Assembly: GCF_003260275.1 (NCBI RefSeq) | Contig: NZ_QJHB01000004.1 | Span: 1 to 64,000 of the forward strand | Reading direction: 5' to 3' | Length of the DNA stretch: 64,000 nucleotides | From: Homoserinimonas sp. OAct 916 | GTDB lineage: Bacteria; Actinomycetota; Actinomycetes; Actinomycetales; Microbacteriaceae | Part shown: positions 24,394 through 32,450 of the stretch, piece after piece | Layout of the letters: every line of letters starts with the position of its first letter | How positions within the stretch are numbered: position 1 is the first letter of the stretch | The notes under the pieces: generated by a model | Seen by the model: only the letters and a program-made list of their open reading frames with translations | What the model was told of the DNA's origin: nothing | Databases searched by the model: none | Translations under genes and position numbers: made by a program

Positions 24394-24452
24394 GCGAGAG
24401 GTGAGTCGTTGCTGGATTGAGGCGTTCTTTCCAGCAACGACTGCACTCTCGC
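24394..24452. terminator. Very long two-part hairpin after the SDR gene
   Basis: The outer stem GCGAGAG/CTCTCGC (7 bp) and the inner stem AGTCGTTGCTGGA/TCCAGCAACGACT (13 bp) are separated by a 3x3 internal loop and closed by a 13-nt loop. All 20 pairs are perfect. It starts 24 nt after the SDR stop codon. It probably ends transcription of the SDR operon, but is much longer than usual terminators here and has no T-tract. Confidence 0.7.
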
Positions 24453-24475
24453 AGACGTTTTGTGGGATTAGAACG

Positions 24476-25234
24476 CTAGGCGATGCCGCCGCCGTCGACG
24501 ACCAGCGCCGACCCGGTGACGTAGCTGGCGGCGTCTGAGGCCAGCCAAACGACGGCTGCCGCTACTTCTTCGGGCTCACCCATGCGCTGCAGCGGGCGAT
24601 CGGCCGATTCGGCCAGGAACGAGTCGGTGGACTGCGCCAGTTGGCGGGCCTCTTCGCGCAGCATGCCGGTGTTCACGTCGCCCGGGTTGACCGAGTTGAC
24701 GCGGATGCCGGCCGGGCCGTGATCGATCGCGAGCGCCCGGGTCATGTTGACCACGGCTCCCTTCGACGCGCAGTAGCTGAGCGCGCGGCCGCCGCCTTTG
24801 AGCCCCCAGCCGGAGCCTGTGTTCACGATCGCGCCGCCCCCCGCGGCCGTCATCACCGGCACCACGTGCTTGCACATCAAGAAGATCGAGCGCACGTTCA
24901 CACCGAAGACCAGATCCCATTCGTCGACCTCGATCTCGGTCGCGGTCTTGCGCTTGATGATGCCGGCATTGTTGAAGACCACGTTGACGCTGCCGAACTC
25001 GGCCACCACGGTGTCGATGACCCGCTTCACGTCGGCCTCATTGGAGACATCGGCGGTGATCGCGACGGCTTCGCCCCCGGCCGCACGAATCTCGGCCGCG
25101 ACTTTCTCGCCGGCCTCAGCCTGCAGGTCGACGACAGCGACGGATGCGCCCTCAGCGGCGAACGCGAGTGCGGTGGCGCGGCCAATGCCGCCGGCGCCGC
25201 CCGTGACGATGGCCTTCTTGTTCTTCAGTTGCAT
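24476..25234 (-). CDS. SDR-family NAD(P)-dependent oxidoreductase
   Basis: This 252-residue classical short-chain dehydrogenase has the cofactor motif TGGAGGIG at residues 10-17, NNAG near 88, a catalytic Ser in VNTGSGWG and the YxxxK pair in YCASK. VVDLQ with Asp after the second strand favours NAD(H). The product is typical of 3-ketoacyl/polyol/sugar dehydrogenases; the substrate is unknown. The ATG follows AAGGAG. It lies downstream of the ATP-NAD kinase gene on the same strand after a 420-bp gap that holds a repeat pair. Confidence 0.9.
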   Translation of the reverse strand: MQLKNKKAIVTGGAGGIGRATALAFAAEGASVAVVDLQAEAGEKVAAEIRAAGGEAVAITADVSNEADVKRVIDTVVAEFGSVNVVFNNAGIIKRKTATEIEVDEWDLVFGVNVRSIFLMCKHVVPVMTAAGGGAIVNTGSGWGLKGGGRALSYCASKGAVVNMTRALAIDHGPAGIRVNSVNPGDVNTGMLREEARQLAQSTDSFLAESADRPLQRMGEPEEVAAAVVWLASDAASYVTGSALVVDGGGIA

Positions 25235-25340
25235 GGTGGTGCTCCTTATGGTTCTGGTGTCTCTTGGGGTCTTGGTGGACTGGTGTCGGTGGGGCTGGGG
25301 TGAAGTTGAGTTGGGGCTGGGGTGGGGCGAAGTTGGGCGT

Positions 25341-25411
25341 CCGCAAAAACTCAGGAGGTGCGGGGATCCAGGCTCCTAGAGCGGCCGGCTGGTCTCTGCT
25401 CCTGAATTTTT
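25341..25411. repeat. 71-bp palindrome-ended element, copy 1
   Basis: Ends AAAAACTCAGGAG (25345-25357) and CTCCTGAATTTTT (25399-25411) are inverted repeats matching at 12 of 13 positions. The element recurs exactly 180 bp downstream with about three quarters of bases identical. It has the look of a small non-autonomous element or a repeated structured RNA. Confidence 0.75.
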
Positions 25412-25520
25412 ACACTGTATGTGACGGGTGGGCGGCGGCTGGGATGGCGGGGCAGGGGTTGGCCCGGGTTGAGAGCGGTGGGCGTGACGGCCGGAAAATG
25501 CCGGATGTCGTGGCTGGCAT

Positions 25521-25591
25521 CTGCAAAAGTTCAGGAGATGCAGGGCTCCGAGCTTCTAATGGGGTTGGCTGGCCTCATTTCCTGAATTTTT
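25521..25591. repeat. 71-bp palindrome-ended element, copy 2
   Basis: Same length as copy 1. It has GCAAAAGTTCAGGAG at one end and TTTCCTGAATTTTT at the other, so the outer TTCAGGA/TCCTGAA pairing is kept although the interior has diverged. Confidence 0.75.
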
Positions 25592-25655
25592 GTGGTGCAG
25601 GGTGGTCGTTGGGTTGGCGAGTCAGTGGGGTGAGCGGGAGAGCGCGGGTGGGGCG

Positions 25656-27173
25656 TCAGCTGGTGGCGGCGACCCGGTAGACGACGGCGGACTGCACACC
25701 GGTGGTCACCCGGATGTAGCCGGTGAGCGACCGGTCGAGGTCGGCGTCGCCCGTGTCGACCAGCAGCGGCCGCCCGGCCAGCGCGGTGATCTTCGACTCG
25801 GTGGCGACCACCCTCAAGGGGTCAGGGCCGAGCGCGCGCAGCACCCGGGCCGAGATCTGTTGGTTTCCACGGCCGAGCAGAAAACCCTGCCCGCCGATCA
25901 CGGTCACCATGGCTTTCGCCTCGCCCTCGTGGGCGGACAGCAATTCGAGCAGCTCGCCCTCCGACGCGTCAAGTTTCACGATCTGGCCGTCTTGCACCGC
26001 GTCAACGCCGAGCGGCGTGTTCGGCACCCCGAGCTGCGCGGCCACCTCGCGGCAGGTGCCGCCGGGTCCGAGCAGGTACAGCGTGCCCGGCCGCATCGCG
26101 TCGATCACGCCGCGGGCGGCCAGGCCGACCGCGGCCGTCTCGGAGGCTGCCGTGGCAGACTTTCGGGACTGGGTGCGGCCCACAACGAACGGAACATTGA
26201 CCAGCGCGTAAAGTTTCGGGTCGACCCGACCCTCCCGAATCTGTTCCTCGTCAACGTCGAGCACCTCGCGCTCAGCCAGCGGCAGTGTGGGGTCGGAGAT
26301 CCAGCGTGCGGCCAGCGCCCCCGCCGCGGCCGGGCTGACGGCGAAACAGCCGGAGTACATCTTCACTCCGGCCGGCACGCCCAGGATGGGCACGGGGTGC
26401 TGCGGGTGCCCTTCGACACGATTCGGGCTCGCAGGTGCGCTCGAATCCCTCACGGAAGGGGTTTGCGTGGCGGCCAGCGCCGCCGCCACATCGCGTGCCG
26501 TGCCGTCGCCGCCGACGAAGAGCACCAGCCCGGCGCCTGCCGCCACCAGTGCGGCGGCCGCCCCGGTGGTGTCAGCCCCGGTGGTTTCAACACGGCTGGC
26601 CTTGGGTCGCACGGAGTGAGCCCCAGCGGAATCGGCCGGGGTGGCTTCTGCTCTGGCAGCACCGGCACCTTGGGCATCAGCTCCGTCCGTGTCGGCTTCA
26701 GCGGTGTCGGCTCCAGCGGTATCGGCTCCGGTGGCACTGAAACCAATAACATCGATACCCATGCCTTTGGTGCACGTTGTGTCAGGCCGGGCGGTAACGG
26801 TACCCGTAGTCTCGGTACCCCCGGTGTGGGCTCCCATGGTCTCGGTCCGGGTGGCTTCAGCTCCGGCGGCTTCAATTCTGATGCCTTCGGAGGAGCCGCT
26901 TGTCGGCGACGTGGGGGTGTAGACGACGCGGGCGGAAAGGCCCGCGGCGGCGACGGCATCCGCCCCCATGGAGCCGGCGGCCGTCAGTACCGTCGCCCCG
27001 GGATGTTCGGCGGCGATCACCTCGAGCGCTCGGAGCGCCCGCTCGCCGGCGCGCGCCGTCGCTCCTCGGGCCAGCGCCGCCGCTTGCACGGCGGCGCCGT
27101 CACTGCCCTTGAGCCCGGCCGGCCCGCCAACCCCGGCGACGGGGTTGACGAGCAGGCCGATGACGCGATCCAT
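25656..27173 (-). CDS. ATP-NAD kinase family protein (AcoX/COG3199 type) with a repeat insertion
   Basis: This 505-residue protein has the family start LLVNPVAGVGGPAGLKGSDG and the kinase motif GGDGTARDV. GVPAGVKMYSGCFAVSP, DPKLYALVNVPFV, the MRPGTLYLLGPGGT block and VIGGQGFLLGRGNQQIS follow. This is the AcoX-like group of predicted polyphosphate/ATP-dependent NAD kinases. Relatives have about 350-390 residues; the excess is a 109-residue low-complexity insert (99-207) with strict five-residue period just before the GGDGTA strand. The ATG at 27173 is chosen because AGGAG lies 9 nt upstream; the GTG at 27179 is too close. It follows gcvPB by 12 nt in one operon. Confidence 0.87.
   Translation of the reverse strand: MDRVIGLLVNPVAGVGGPAGLKGSDGAAVQAAALARGATARAGERALRALEVIAAEHPGATVLTAAGSMGADAVAAAGLSARVVYTPTSPTSGSSEGIRIEAAGAEATRTETMGAHTGGTETTGTVTARPDTTCTKGMGIDVIGFSATGADTAGADTAEADTDGADAQGAGAARAEATPADSAGAHSVRPKASRVETTGADTTGAAAALVAAGAGLVLFVGGDGTARDVAAALAATQTPSVRDSSAPASPNRVEGHPQHPVPILGVPAGVKMYSGCFAVSPAAAGALAARWISDPTLPLAEREVLDVDEEQIREGRVDPKLYALVNVPFVVGRTQSRKSATAASETAAVGLAARGVIDAMRPGTLYLLGPGGTCREVAAQLGVPNTPLGVDAVQDGQIVKLDASEGELLELLSAHEGEAKAMVTVIGGQGFLLGRGNQQISARVLRALGPDPLRVVATESKITALAGRPLLVDTGDADLDRSLTGYIRVTTGVQSAVVYRVAATS
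26553..26879 (-). repeat. 15-bp degenerate minisatellite inside the ATP-NAD kinase gene
   Basis: About 22 units of 15 bp encode pentapeptides close to GADTx (for example GADTA GADTA EADTD GADAQ). The unit length keeps the reading frame throughout. The outer units are the most degenerate. Confidence 0.85.
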
Positions 27174-27185
27174 GGACACGCGCTC

Positions 27186-28748
27186 CTAGCTGAAGTACTT
27201 GCGCTGGTAGGCGCGCCAGGTGATGGCCCACTTCTCCGGGTCATCCAGGGTGTCTTCGTGCGTGCGGTGCACCGTCTGGTTGTGCGGTGCGGTGCGCACG
27301 ATCTCTGGGTTCTCCCTGGCCTCGCGGGCCACCTGAGTGAGCGCGTCGGCGTATTCGTCGAGTTCGTCCTTCGAGTACGCCTCGGTCGGCTCGAGGGTGA
27401 ACGGCTCCGGCACCACGTAGGGGTGGTGGCTGGTCCAGTAGTGCATGCCGTAGTCAGACATCCGCACCCCGATCTGCTCGGTGGTGATGCCGGTGTCGGC
27501 GTGCAGTTCCTCCCACGAGTAGCGCACCTGCTCGATGCGGCGGCGTCCCTCGGCGTAGGGCGCGGTCGCGCCCGGAATCTCGAGCACCCGCTTCATCAGG
27601 TAGTTGTTGTTCAGCACGGCGATCTCGGCAACTTCGCGCAGACCCTCGGCGCCGAGCGCCATGATCCACGAGTAGGCGCGCACCAGGTTGGGCACCACAC
27701 CGTAGAACGGGGCCACCTTGCCGATCGACTGCGGCCGGTCACGGTTCAACGAGAACCGGTCGCCGTCGCGCACGATCACCGGGCCCGGCAGGAACGGTTC
27801 GAGTGCCTCAGACACCGCGCTGGCGCCGGCACCGGGGCCGCCGCACGCGTGCGGGGTGGAGAACGTCTTGTGCAGGTTGAAGTGGCACACGTCGAAGCCG
27901 GCCTCGCGGGCACGCGTGATGCCCAGGATGCCGTTGGCGTTCGCCTGGTCGTACGAGGCGAGCGCGCCGACCGAGTGCGCCAGGTCGACCCACTCCTTGA
28001 CCCGCGGGTTGAAGATTCCGGTGTCTTCGGGGTTCGTGATCATGATCGCGGCGGTGCGCGGCCCGATCACCGCCCGCAGGGCATCGGCGTCGGGGTAGCC
28101 GTCGGCATCCGGGTGCAGCGTGATCACCTTGTAGCCGGCCGCCTTCGCGGTGGCCGCGTTCGACGGGTGGCTGAAGATGGTCGTGATCACTTCGTCACGC
28201 TGGTCGGCCTCGCCGCGGGAGGCGTGGTACGCGCGGATCATCGAGATGTTCATCCAGATCGCGGTCGAGCCGCCGCTGGTGTGCAACGACACGGCGTGCA
28301 TGCCGGAGATCTCGGCGATCATGCGCTCCAGGCGCCAGATCAAATCGAGGATGCCCTGCACATCGGCCTCGTTCTGCAGCGGGTGCAGGTCGACCAGTTT
28401 GGTGGTGCGGATCAGGGCGTCGTTCACCTTGGGCGAGTACTTCATGGTGCAGGTGCCCTGGCCGACATCGATGTTCAGGTCGGCGCCGAGGTTCTGCTGG
28501 CTGAGGCGCAGGTAGTGGCGCAGCACGCGCATCTGCGCCATTTCGGGCAGCGCGGCCTTCTTCTTGCGGCGCAGGCTCACCGGCAGGTTGGCGACCACGT
28601 CGCCGACGGCCGAGCGCACGCCCGGCTCGGGCCGGGAGACGAGCACGCCGCGCTCCCCGGGGGTGCTCAGCTCGAAGATGATCTTCTCATCCCAGCTGGC
28701 CTGATGAAAACGACGGACGGCGGGCTTGGGCGCAACGGGGAGGCTCAT
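27186..28748 (-). CDS. gcvPB: Glycine dehydrogenase (decarboxylating) subunit 2
   Basis: This 520-residue PLP protein is the C-terminal half of P-protein. It has the PLP-lysine motif NLHKTFSTPHACGGPGAG, SLHTSGGSTAIW, TNPEDTGIFNP and the C-terminal YGMHYWTSHHPYVVPEPFTLEPTE. With GcvPA it decarboxylates glycine and passes the aminomethyl group to a lipoyl arm. The ATG at 28748 overlaps the gcvPA stop (ATGA); a longer in-frame extension upstream would run into gcvPA and is not conserved. No gcvT or gcvH gene lies in this window, which is unusual for a biosynthetic glycine cleavage locus. Confidence 0.94.
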   Translation of the reverse strand: MSLPVAPKPAVRRFHQASWDEKIIFELSTPGERGVLVSRPEPGVRSAVGDVVANLPVSLRRKKKAALPEMAQMRVLRHYLRLSQQNLGADLNIDVGQGTCTMKYSPKVNDALIRTTKLVDLHPLQNEADVQGILDLIWRLERMIAEISGMHAVSLHTSGGSTAIWMNISMIRAYHASRGEADQRDEVITTIFSHPSNAATAKAAGYKVITLHPDADGYPDADALRAVIGPRTAAIMITNPEDTGIFNPRVKEWVDLAHSVGALASYDQANANGILGITRAREAGFDVCHFNLHKTFSTPHACGGPGAGASAVSEALEPFLPGPVIVRDGDRFSLNRDRPQSIGKVAPFYGVVPNLVRAYSWIMALGAEGLREVAEIAVLNNNYLMKRVLEIPGATAPYAEGRRRIEQVRYSWEELHADTGITTEQIGVRMSDYGMHYWTSHHPYVVPEPFTLEPTEAYSKDELDEYADALTQVAREARENPEIVRTAPHNQTVHRTHEDTLDDPEKWAITWRAYQRKYFS

Positions 28749-30145
28749 GCGTTCTTCTCCTGGGTGTTGGTGACGGCGGCGTTCGCGGTGACGGCGGCGA
28801 TGGCCGTGACCAGACGGTCGATGTCGGTCTGACTGTTCATTTCTGTGACGCAGACGAGCAGTTCGTACTCGCCGATGACCACGCCGGGCTCGATGCCCTG
28901 GCCGCGGAGGGTCTCGACCACGGAGTGGGCGGAGACGGAGCTGGAGGAGAAATCCACCACGAACTCGCGCAGGTGCAGCGCCGAGTCGGTGAGCTCGACC
29001 CCGGGAAGTGCCGCCAACTCTTGCTGGGCGTACTGGGTGCGTGCCAGCAGGGTCTCGCCGAGTTCGGCCATCCCCTCCGGTCCCATCAGGGCGAGGTAGA
29101 CGCCGGCGGCGATTCCCCAGAGTGCGGCGGCGGTGCCGACCCACTCCTTGCCCTCTTCGCGCAGCGCGAACGAGGTTCGGTCGTAGGCGACGTCGCCGAA
29201 GCCGTATTCGCCGGGCACGTCGGTCGACTCGAGGCCGAACAGGCGTGAGGGCATCTCCATGATGAACTTCGGGTCGTCGTGCACCGCGATGAAGCCGCCG
29301 TGCGCGCCGCCGAACCACTGGTGCAGCCCGAACGACTGGATGTCGCCGCAGACGATGTCGGCGCCCTGGTCGGCGGGGGGCGTGATCACGCCGTAGCCGA
29401 CCGGGTCGGTGCCGACCACGAGCACGGCACCGGCCGCGTGGGCGGCATCCGCCAATTCTTGGATGGCCGTCTCGACCGCTCCGGTGAAGCTGGGGGTCTC
29501 CAGCCAGATCGCGGCGGTCTGGTCGGTGACCAGCGCCGCGACCGCGGCGACGTCGGCGGTGCCGTTCACCGTCGGCACGAAGACGAGGTCGAGGTTGGGG
29601 CTGACGAAGTCTTGCACCCGGGAGAGCTTGTCGGGCATCACGTCGCTGGCGACGATGACGCCACGGCGGCCGGACATGCGGCCGGCCATCGACAACGAGG
29701 TCGCGGTGGCCTGAAAGCCGTCGTAGGTGGGCACGTTCACGACGTCCATGTTCAGCAGTTCACCCATCAGCGACTGGTACTGGAACAGCGCCTGGAAGCG
29801 GCCGTGGTCCTCATACGGTTCGCCGGCGTATGCGGTGAGGAACTCGCTGCGGTTGATCACCTCGTCGACGACGGTGGGCACGAAGTGGTTGTAGGTGCCG
29901 GCGCCGAGAAAGCTGAGGTTCTCCTTGGTCGACACGTTGCTGGACAGCAGCGCCTGCACATGCGAGACCAGGTCTTGCTCGGCGACGAGGGCCTCCGGCA
30001 GATCGAGCGGGCGGTTCATTCGAAGGTCGGCGGGGATATCCACATAGAACTCATCGATGGAATCCGCACCGACGGCCTTGAGCATGGCGGCCTTGGTCTC
30101 GGGCGCCGAGTTCGGGATGTACGGGTGCACGAACGGTTGGGTCAT
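28745..30145 (-). CDS. gcvPA: Glycine dehydrogenase (decarboxylating) subunit 1
   Basis: This 466-residue protein is the N-terminal half of P-protein. It begins HPYIPNSAPETKAAMLKAVGADSIDEFYVDIP and includes FLGAGTYNHFVPTVVDEVINRSEFLTAYAGEPYEDHGRFQALFQYQSLM and FGLHQWFGGAHGGFIAV. It forms the alpha2-beta2 decarboxylase with GcvPB. It starts 9 nt after the GH42 stop codon with AAGGA before the ATG, so it is co-transcribed with the galactosidase. Confidence 0.94.
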   Translation of the reverse strand: MTQPFVHPYIPNSAPETKAAMLKAVGADSIDEFYVDIPADLRMNRPLDLPEALVAEQDLVSHVQALLSSNVSTKENLSFLGAGTYNHFVPTVVDEVINRSEFLTAYAGEPYEDHGRFQALFQYQSLMGELLNMDVVNVPTYDGFQATATSLSMAGRMSGRRGVIVASDVMPDKLSRVQDFVSPNLDLVFVPTVNGTADVAAVAALVTDQTAAIWLETPSFTGAVETAIQELADAAHAAGAVLVVGTDPVGYGVITPPADQGADIVCGDIQSFGLHQWFGGAHGGFIAVHDDPKFIMEMPSRLFGLESTDVPGEYGFGDVAYDRTSFALREEGKEWVGTAAALWGIAAGVYLALMGPEGMAELGETLLARTQYAQQELAALPGVELTDSALHLREFVVDFSSSSVSAHSVVETLRGQGIEPGVVIGEYELLVCVTEMNSQTDIDRLVTAIAAVTANAAVTNTQEKNA

Positions 30146-30154
30146 GTCAGATCC

Positions 30155-32224
30155 TTACTTTCTGTGAGTTGGAGTTGTGAAGAACGGAGCTGCCGTCTCG
30201 CTCGGCGTGGCGAGTACGGCTGCCCCGAATCGAGCCAGGGTGAGGGTGTCGGTCACGGTGGCGCCGGTGAGCAGGTCGGTAGCGCCGACCGGCACGGTGA
30301 CGGTGATCGCTTCTTTGCCGTGGTTGAGCACGAACGTGAAGTCGGTCGCCCCATCCGTGCGGGTGACCGTCTCCAGATTGGGTTCGTGGTTGTCGCGGGT
30401 CGGCAGGCCCGCCGCGGTGAGCACGTCTCGCAGCAGCGCCCTCGTGCCGGCCGGCTCGAGAACAGCACTGACGTACCAGGCGAATCCGTCACCGTGGGCG
30501 CGGCGGGTGACGGCAGGTTTTCCGGCAAGTTCGCCACTTGAGTATTCGGCAATCACGTCTGCGGCGAACTCGCCGGCGGTGACCTCGATCCACTCGCTCC
30601 AGATCGCGTTCTGATACTCGGCGTCTGCCAGTTGCACGGTTTCGGTGCGGCCGTCATCGATCGGCCAGGTCTCGTCGACCTCCACGCCGAGAAGCGCGCG
30701 CAGCGGGCCGGGCGCACCCCCCGGGTGTATGGTCTCGGTCTCGTCGACGACCCCGCTGAAGGGGCCGACCACCAGACGCCCGCCGACGGCCACATACGCT
30801 TCGAGCGCCTGGGCCTGCGCGTCGGTTGCCAGATACAGGTTGGGCACGACGACCAGGTCGTAGTCTTCGAACGGCCCTTCAGCCGGCAGCACGTCGACGT
30901 TGTGACCGAGCGCGAACAAGCCTGCGTGCCAGGCACGCGTCTGTTCCAACCAGCTCATCCGTTGCGAGGGCAGAGCTTCCGGCGCCGAGCTCGCCCACCA
31001 GGCGTCCCAGTCCACGACGAGGCCGACGGATGCGCGCACCCGGGTGCCGCGCACTGCATCCAGCTTCTGCAGCTCGGCGGCAAGCTCGACCGACTCCCGG
31101 AAGCTGCGCGAGTTCTCGCCGCGGTGCCCCAAGATCGCCGAATGGTACTTTTCGACCCCGAACACCGGCTGACGCCATTGATTGAACAGCACCCCGTCAG
31201 AGCCGTGGGCCACGGCCTGCAATGCCGTGACCCGGGTGTGTCCGGGACTCTTCGGCGGGTTGACGTCGCGCCAGGAGACCGCACTGGTGGAGTGTTCCAA
31301 CAGCAGCCACGGTTGCCCGCCGCGCAGTGAGCGCATCAGATCGTAGTTCAACGCGGCGGGCACATGGGTGAGCGGGTCAGATGGGTCTGGGTAGGCGTTA
31401 TCGGTGACCATGTCTACCTCGGCGGCGAACTTCCAATAGTCGGCGTCGCGGCGAAGGCTGATGAAGTTGGTGCTGAGGGCGACCGCGGGTGTGACCGCGC
31501 GCAGAATCTCTGTCTCAATCTCGAACAACTCGAACAACGCGTCCGAGGAGAACCGCTGAAAGTCGAGTAGCTGCGCCGGGTTGATCGGGCCGACCGCGGT
31601 GCGCGGCGCCTCGATCTGGTCGAATTCAGAGTGGCTGAGGCCCCAGCTCGTGGTGCCCCACGCTCGGTTGAGTTCGGCGATCGTGCCGTACCGAGCCTCG
31701 AGCCAGCCACGGAAATGTGCGGACGACACCGGACACCAGCAGCTGCCCACGTGATCCCCGTATTCGTGAGAGACATGCCACATCGCGAGCGCCGGATGGC
31801 TGCCATAGCGCTCGGCCATGGTGCGAGACAGGCGGGCGACGTTTTCACGCCAAACGGGCGAGCTCGGGCAGTAGGTCTGTCGGGCGCCGAATTCGAGTCG
31901 CTGCCCTGAGGCGTTGGTCGGCAGCATTTCGGGGTGCGCGCGCACCATCCAGATGGGCGGGGTTGCGGTGGCGGTTCCGAGGTTCACACGAATCCCGCCC
32001 TCGTGCAGCAAATCCATAATGCGGTCGAGCCAACCAAAGTCGTACTTTCCGGGCGCCATTTCCAGCTGCGACCACGAGAAGATCGCTAACGAAACCAGGT
32101 TCACGCCCGCTTCTTGCATCAGGCGGATGTCTTCTGGCCAGACATCTTCTGCCCATTGATCCGGGTGATAGACCGCACCGAACGCCAGGCCTTCAAGGCC
32201 GAGCTCTGGCAGTGGACGTGTCAC
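30155..32224 (-). CDS. Beta-galactosidase, glycoside hydrolase family 42
   Basis: The 689-residue GH42 enzyme has a TIM barrel opening with GAVYHPDQW. The acid/base Glu lies in MWHVSHEYGDH near residue 150. The trimer-type metal cysteines lie in YCPSS and CWCPVSS, the nucleophile Glu in LLLEHSTSAVSW near 310, and a trimerisation and a C-terminal beta domain follow. In the acid/base motif the residue before Glu is His where most members have Asn. There is no signal peptide, so it acts on imported galactosides. GTG start with GAAGGAG upstream. It is the first gene before gcvPA. Confidence 0.94.
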   Translation of the reverse strand: MTRPLPELGLEGLAFGAVYHPDQWAEDVWPEDIRLMQEAGVNLVSLAIFSWSQLEMAPGKYDFGWLDRIMDLLHEGGIRVNLGTATATPPIWMVRAHPEMLPTNASGQRLEFGARQTYCPSSPVWRENVARLSRTMAERYGSHPALAMWHVSHEYGDHVGSCWCPVSSAHFRGWLEARYGTIAELNRAWGTTSWGLSHSEFDQIEAPRTAVGPINPAQLLDFQRFSSDALFELFEIETEILRAVTPAVALSTNFISLRRDADYWKFAAEVDMVTDNAYPDPSDPLTHVPAALNYDLMRSLRGGQPWLLLEHSTSAVSWRDVNPPKSPGHTRVTALQAVAHGSDGVLFNQWRQPVFGVEKYHSAILGHRGENSRSFRESVELAAELQKLDAVRGTRVRASVGLVVDWDAWWASSAPEALPSQRMSWLEQTRAWHAGLFALGHNVDVLPAEGPFEDYDLVVVPNLYLATDAQAQALEAYVAVGGRLVVGPFSGVVDETETIHPGGAPGPLRALLGVEVDETWPIDDGRTETVQLADAEYQNAIWSEWIEVTAGEFAADVIAEYSSGELAGKPAVTRRAHGDGFAWYVSAVLEPAGTRALLRDVLTAAGLPTRDNHEPNLETVTRTDGATDFTFVLNHGKEAITVTVPVGATDLLTGATVTDTLTLARFGAAVLATPSETAAPFFTTPTHRK

Positions 32225-32273
32225 CGTGACTCCTTCGTTCCTACGCCGGATCGAGACGAACCGGCTTGATAAC

Positions 32274-32303
32274 TACTGTATACAGTATTTGGTATTCGTA
32301 CAA
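32274..32303 (-). promoter_or_regulatory. Promoter and GntR-type operator of the GH42-gcvP operon
   Basis: On the minus strand TTGTAC (32298-32303) and TACAGT (32275-32280) are 17 bp apart. The -10 is part of the perfect 14-bp palindrome TACTGTATACAGTA (32274-32287), a classical GntR/FadR-type site with GTATAC core. Binding there would block the promoter. Confidence 0.75.
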
Positions 32304-32450
32304 GTTACGATTGCTCGGCTCCGGCATGTTCCCGCGGGCATCACTCCGGGAACGCCCGTGCCGCGCTCGAGGCGCCTACCCACCCGTACAGGCCGCGCCC
32401 ACCGCGCACCCCGCTAAGTGGGCGAAGACCGAGAATCGTGCCGTGAACGG

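Larger units (their letters stand above)
25235..25655. other. 421-bp intergenic stretch carrying a repeat pair
   Basis: No gene is seen. The stretch is G-rich and T/G-biased and contains two copies of a 71-bp palindrome-ended element (listed separately), plus short GGGGCTGGGG-type runs at 25290-25330. Confidence 0.6.

Noticed and set aside
25235-25655. Tandem glycine riboswitch linked to gcvP
   Set aside because: The two repeats are downstream, not upstream, of the gcvPA/gcvPB genes on their strand, and the sequences do not show the glycine aptamer core I would expect.
25590-28832. 1080-codon open frame on the plus strand
   Set aside because: It runs antisense through gcvPB and the NAD kinase gene, whose protein motifs are unmistakable. 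It arises from GC-rich third positions and the in-frame minisatellite.
28749-29318. N-terminal extension of the gcvPB frame up to 29318
   Set aside because: It lies inside gcvPA in another frame. GcvPB proteins begin at the Met at 28748, which overlaps the gcvPA stop as expected for a coupled pair.
29279-30541. 420-codon plus-strand frame opposite gcvPA
   Set aside because: Shadow of gcvPA; composition is His/Arg/Gly-rich without recognisable fold.
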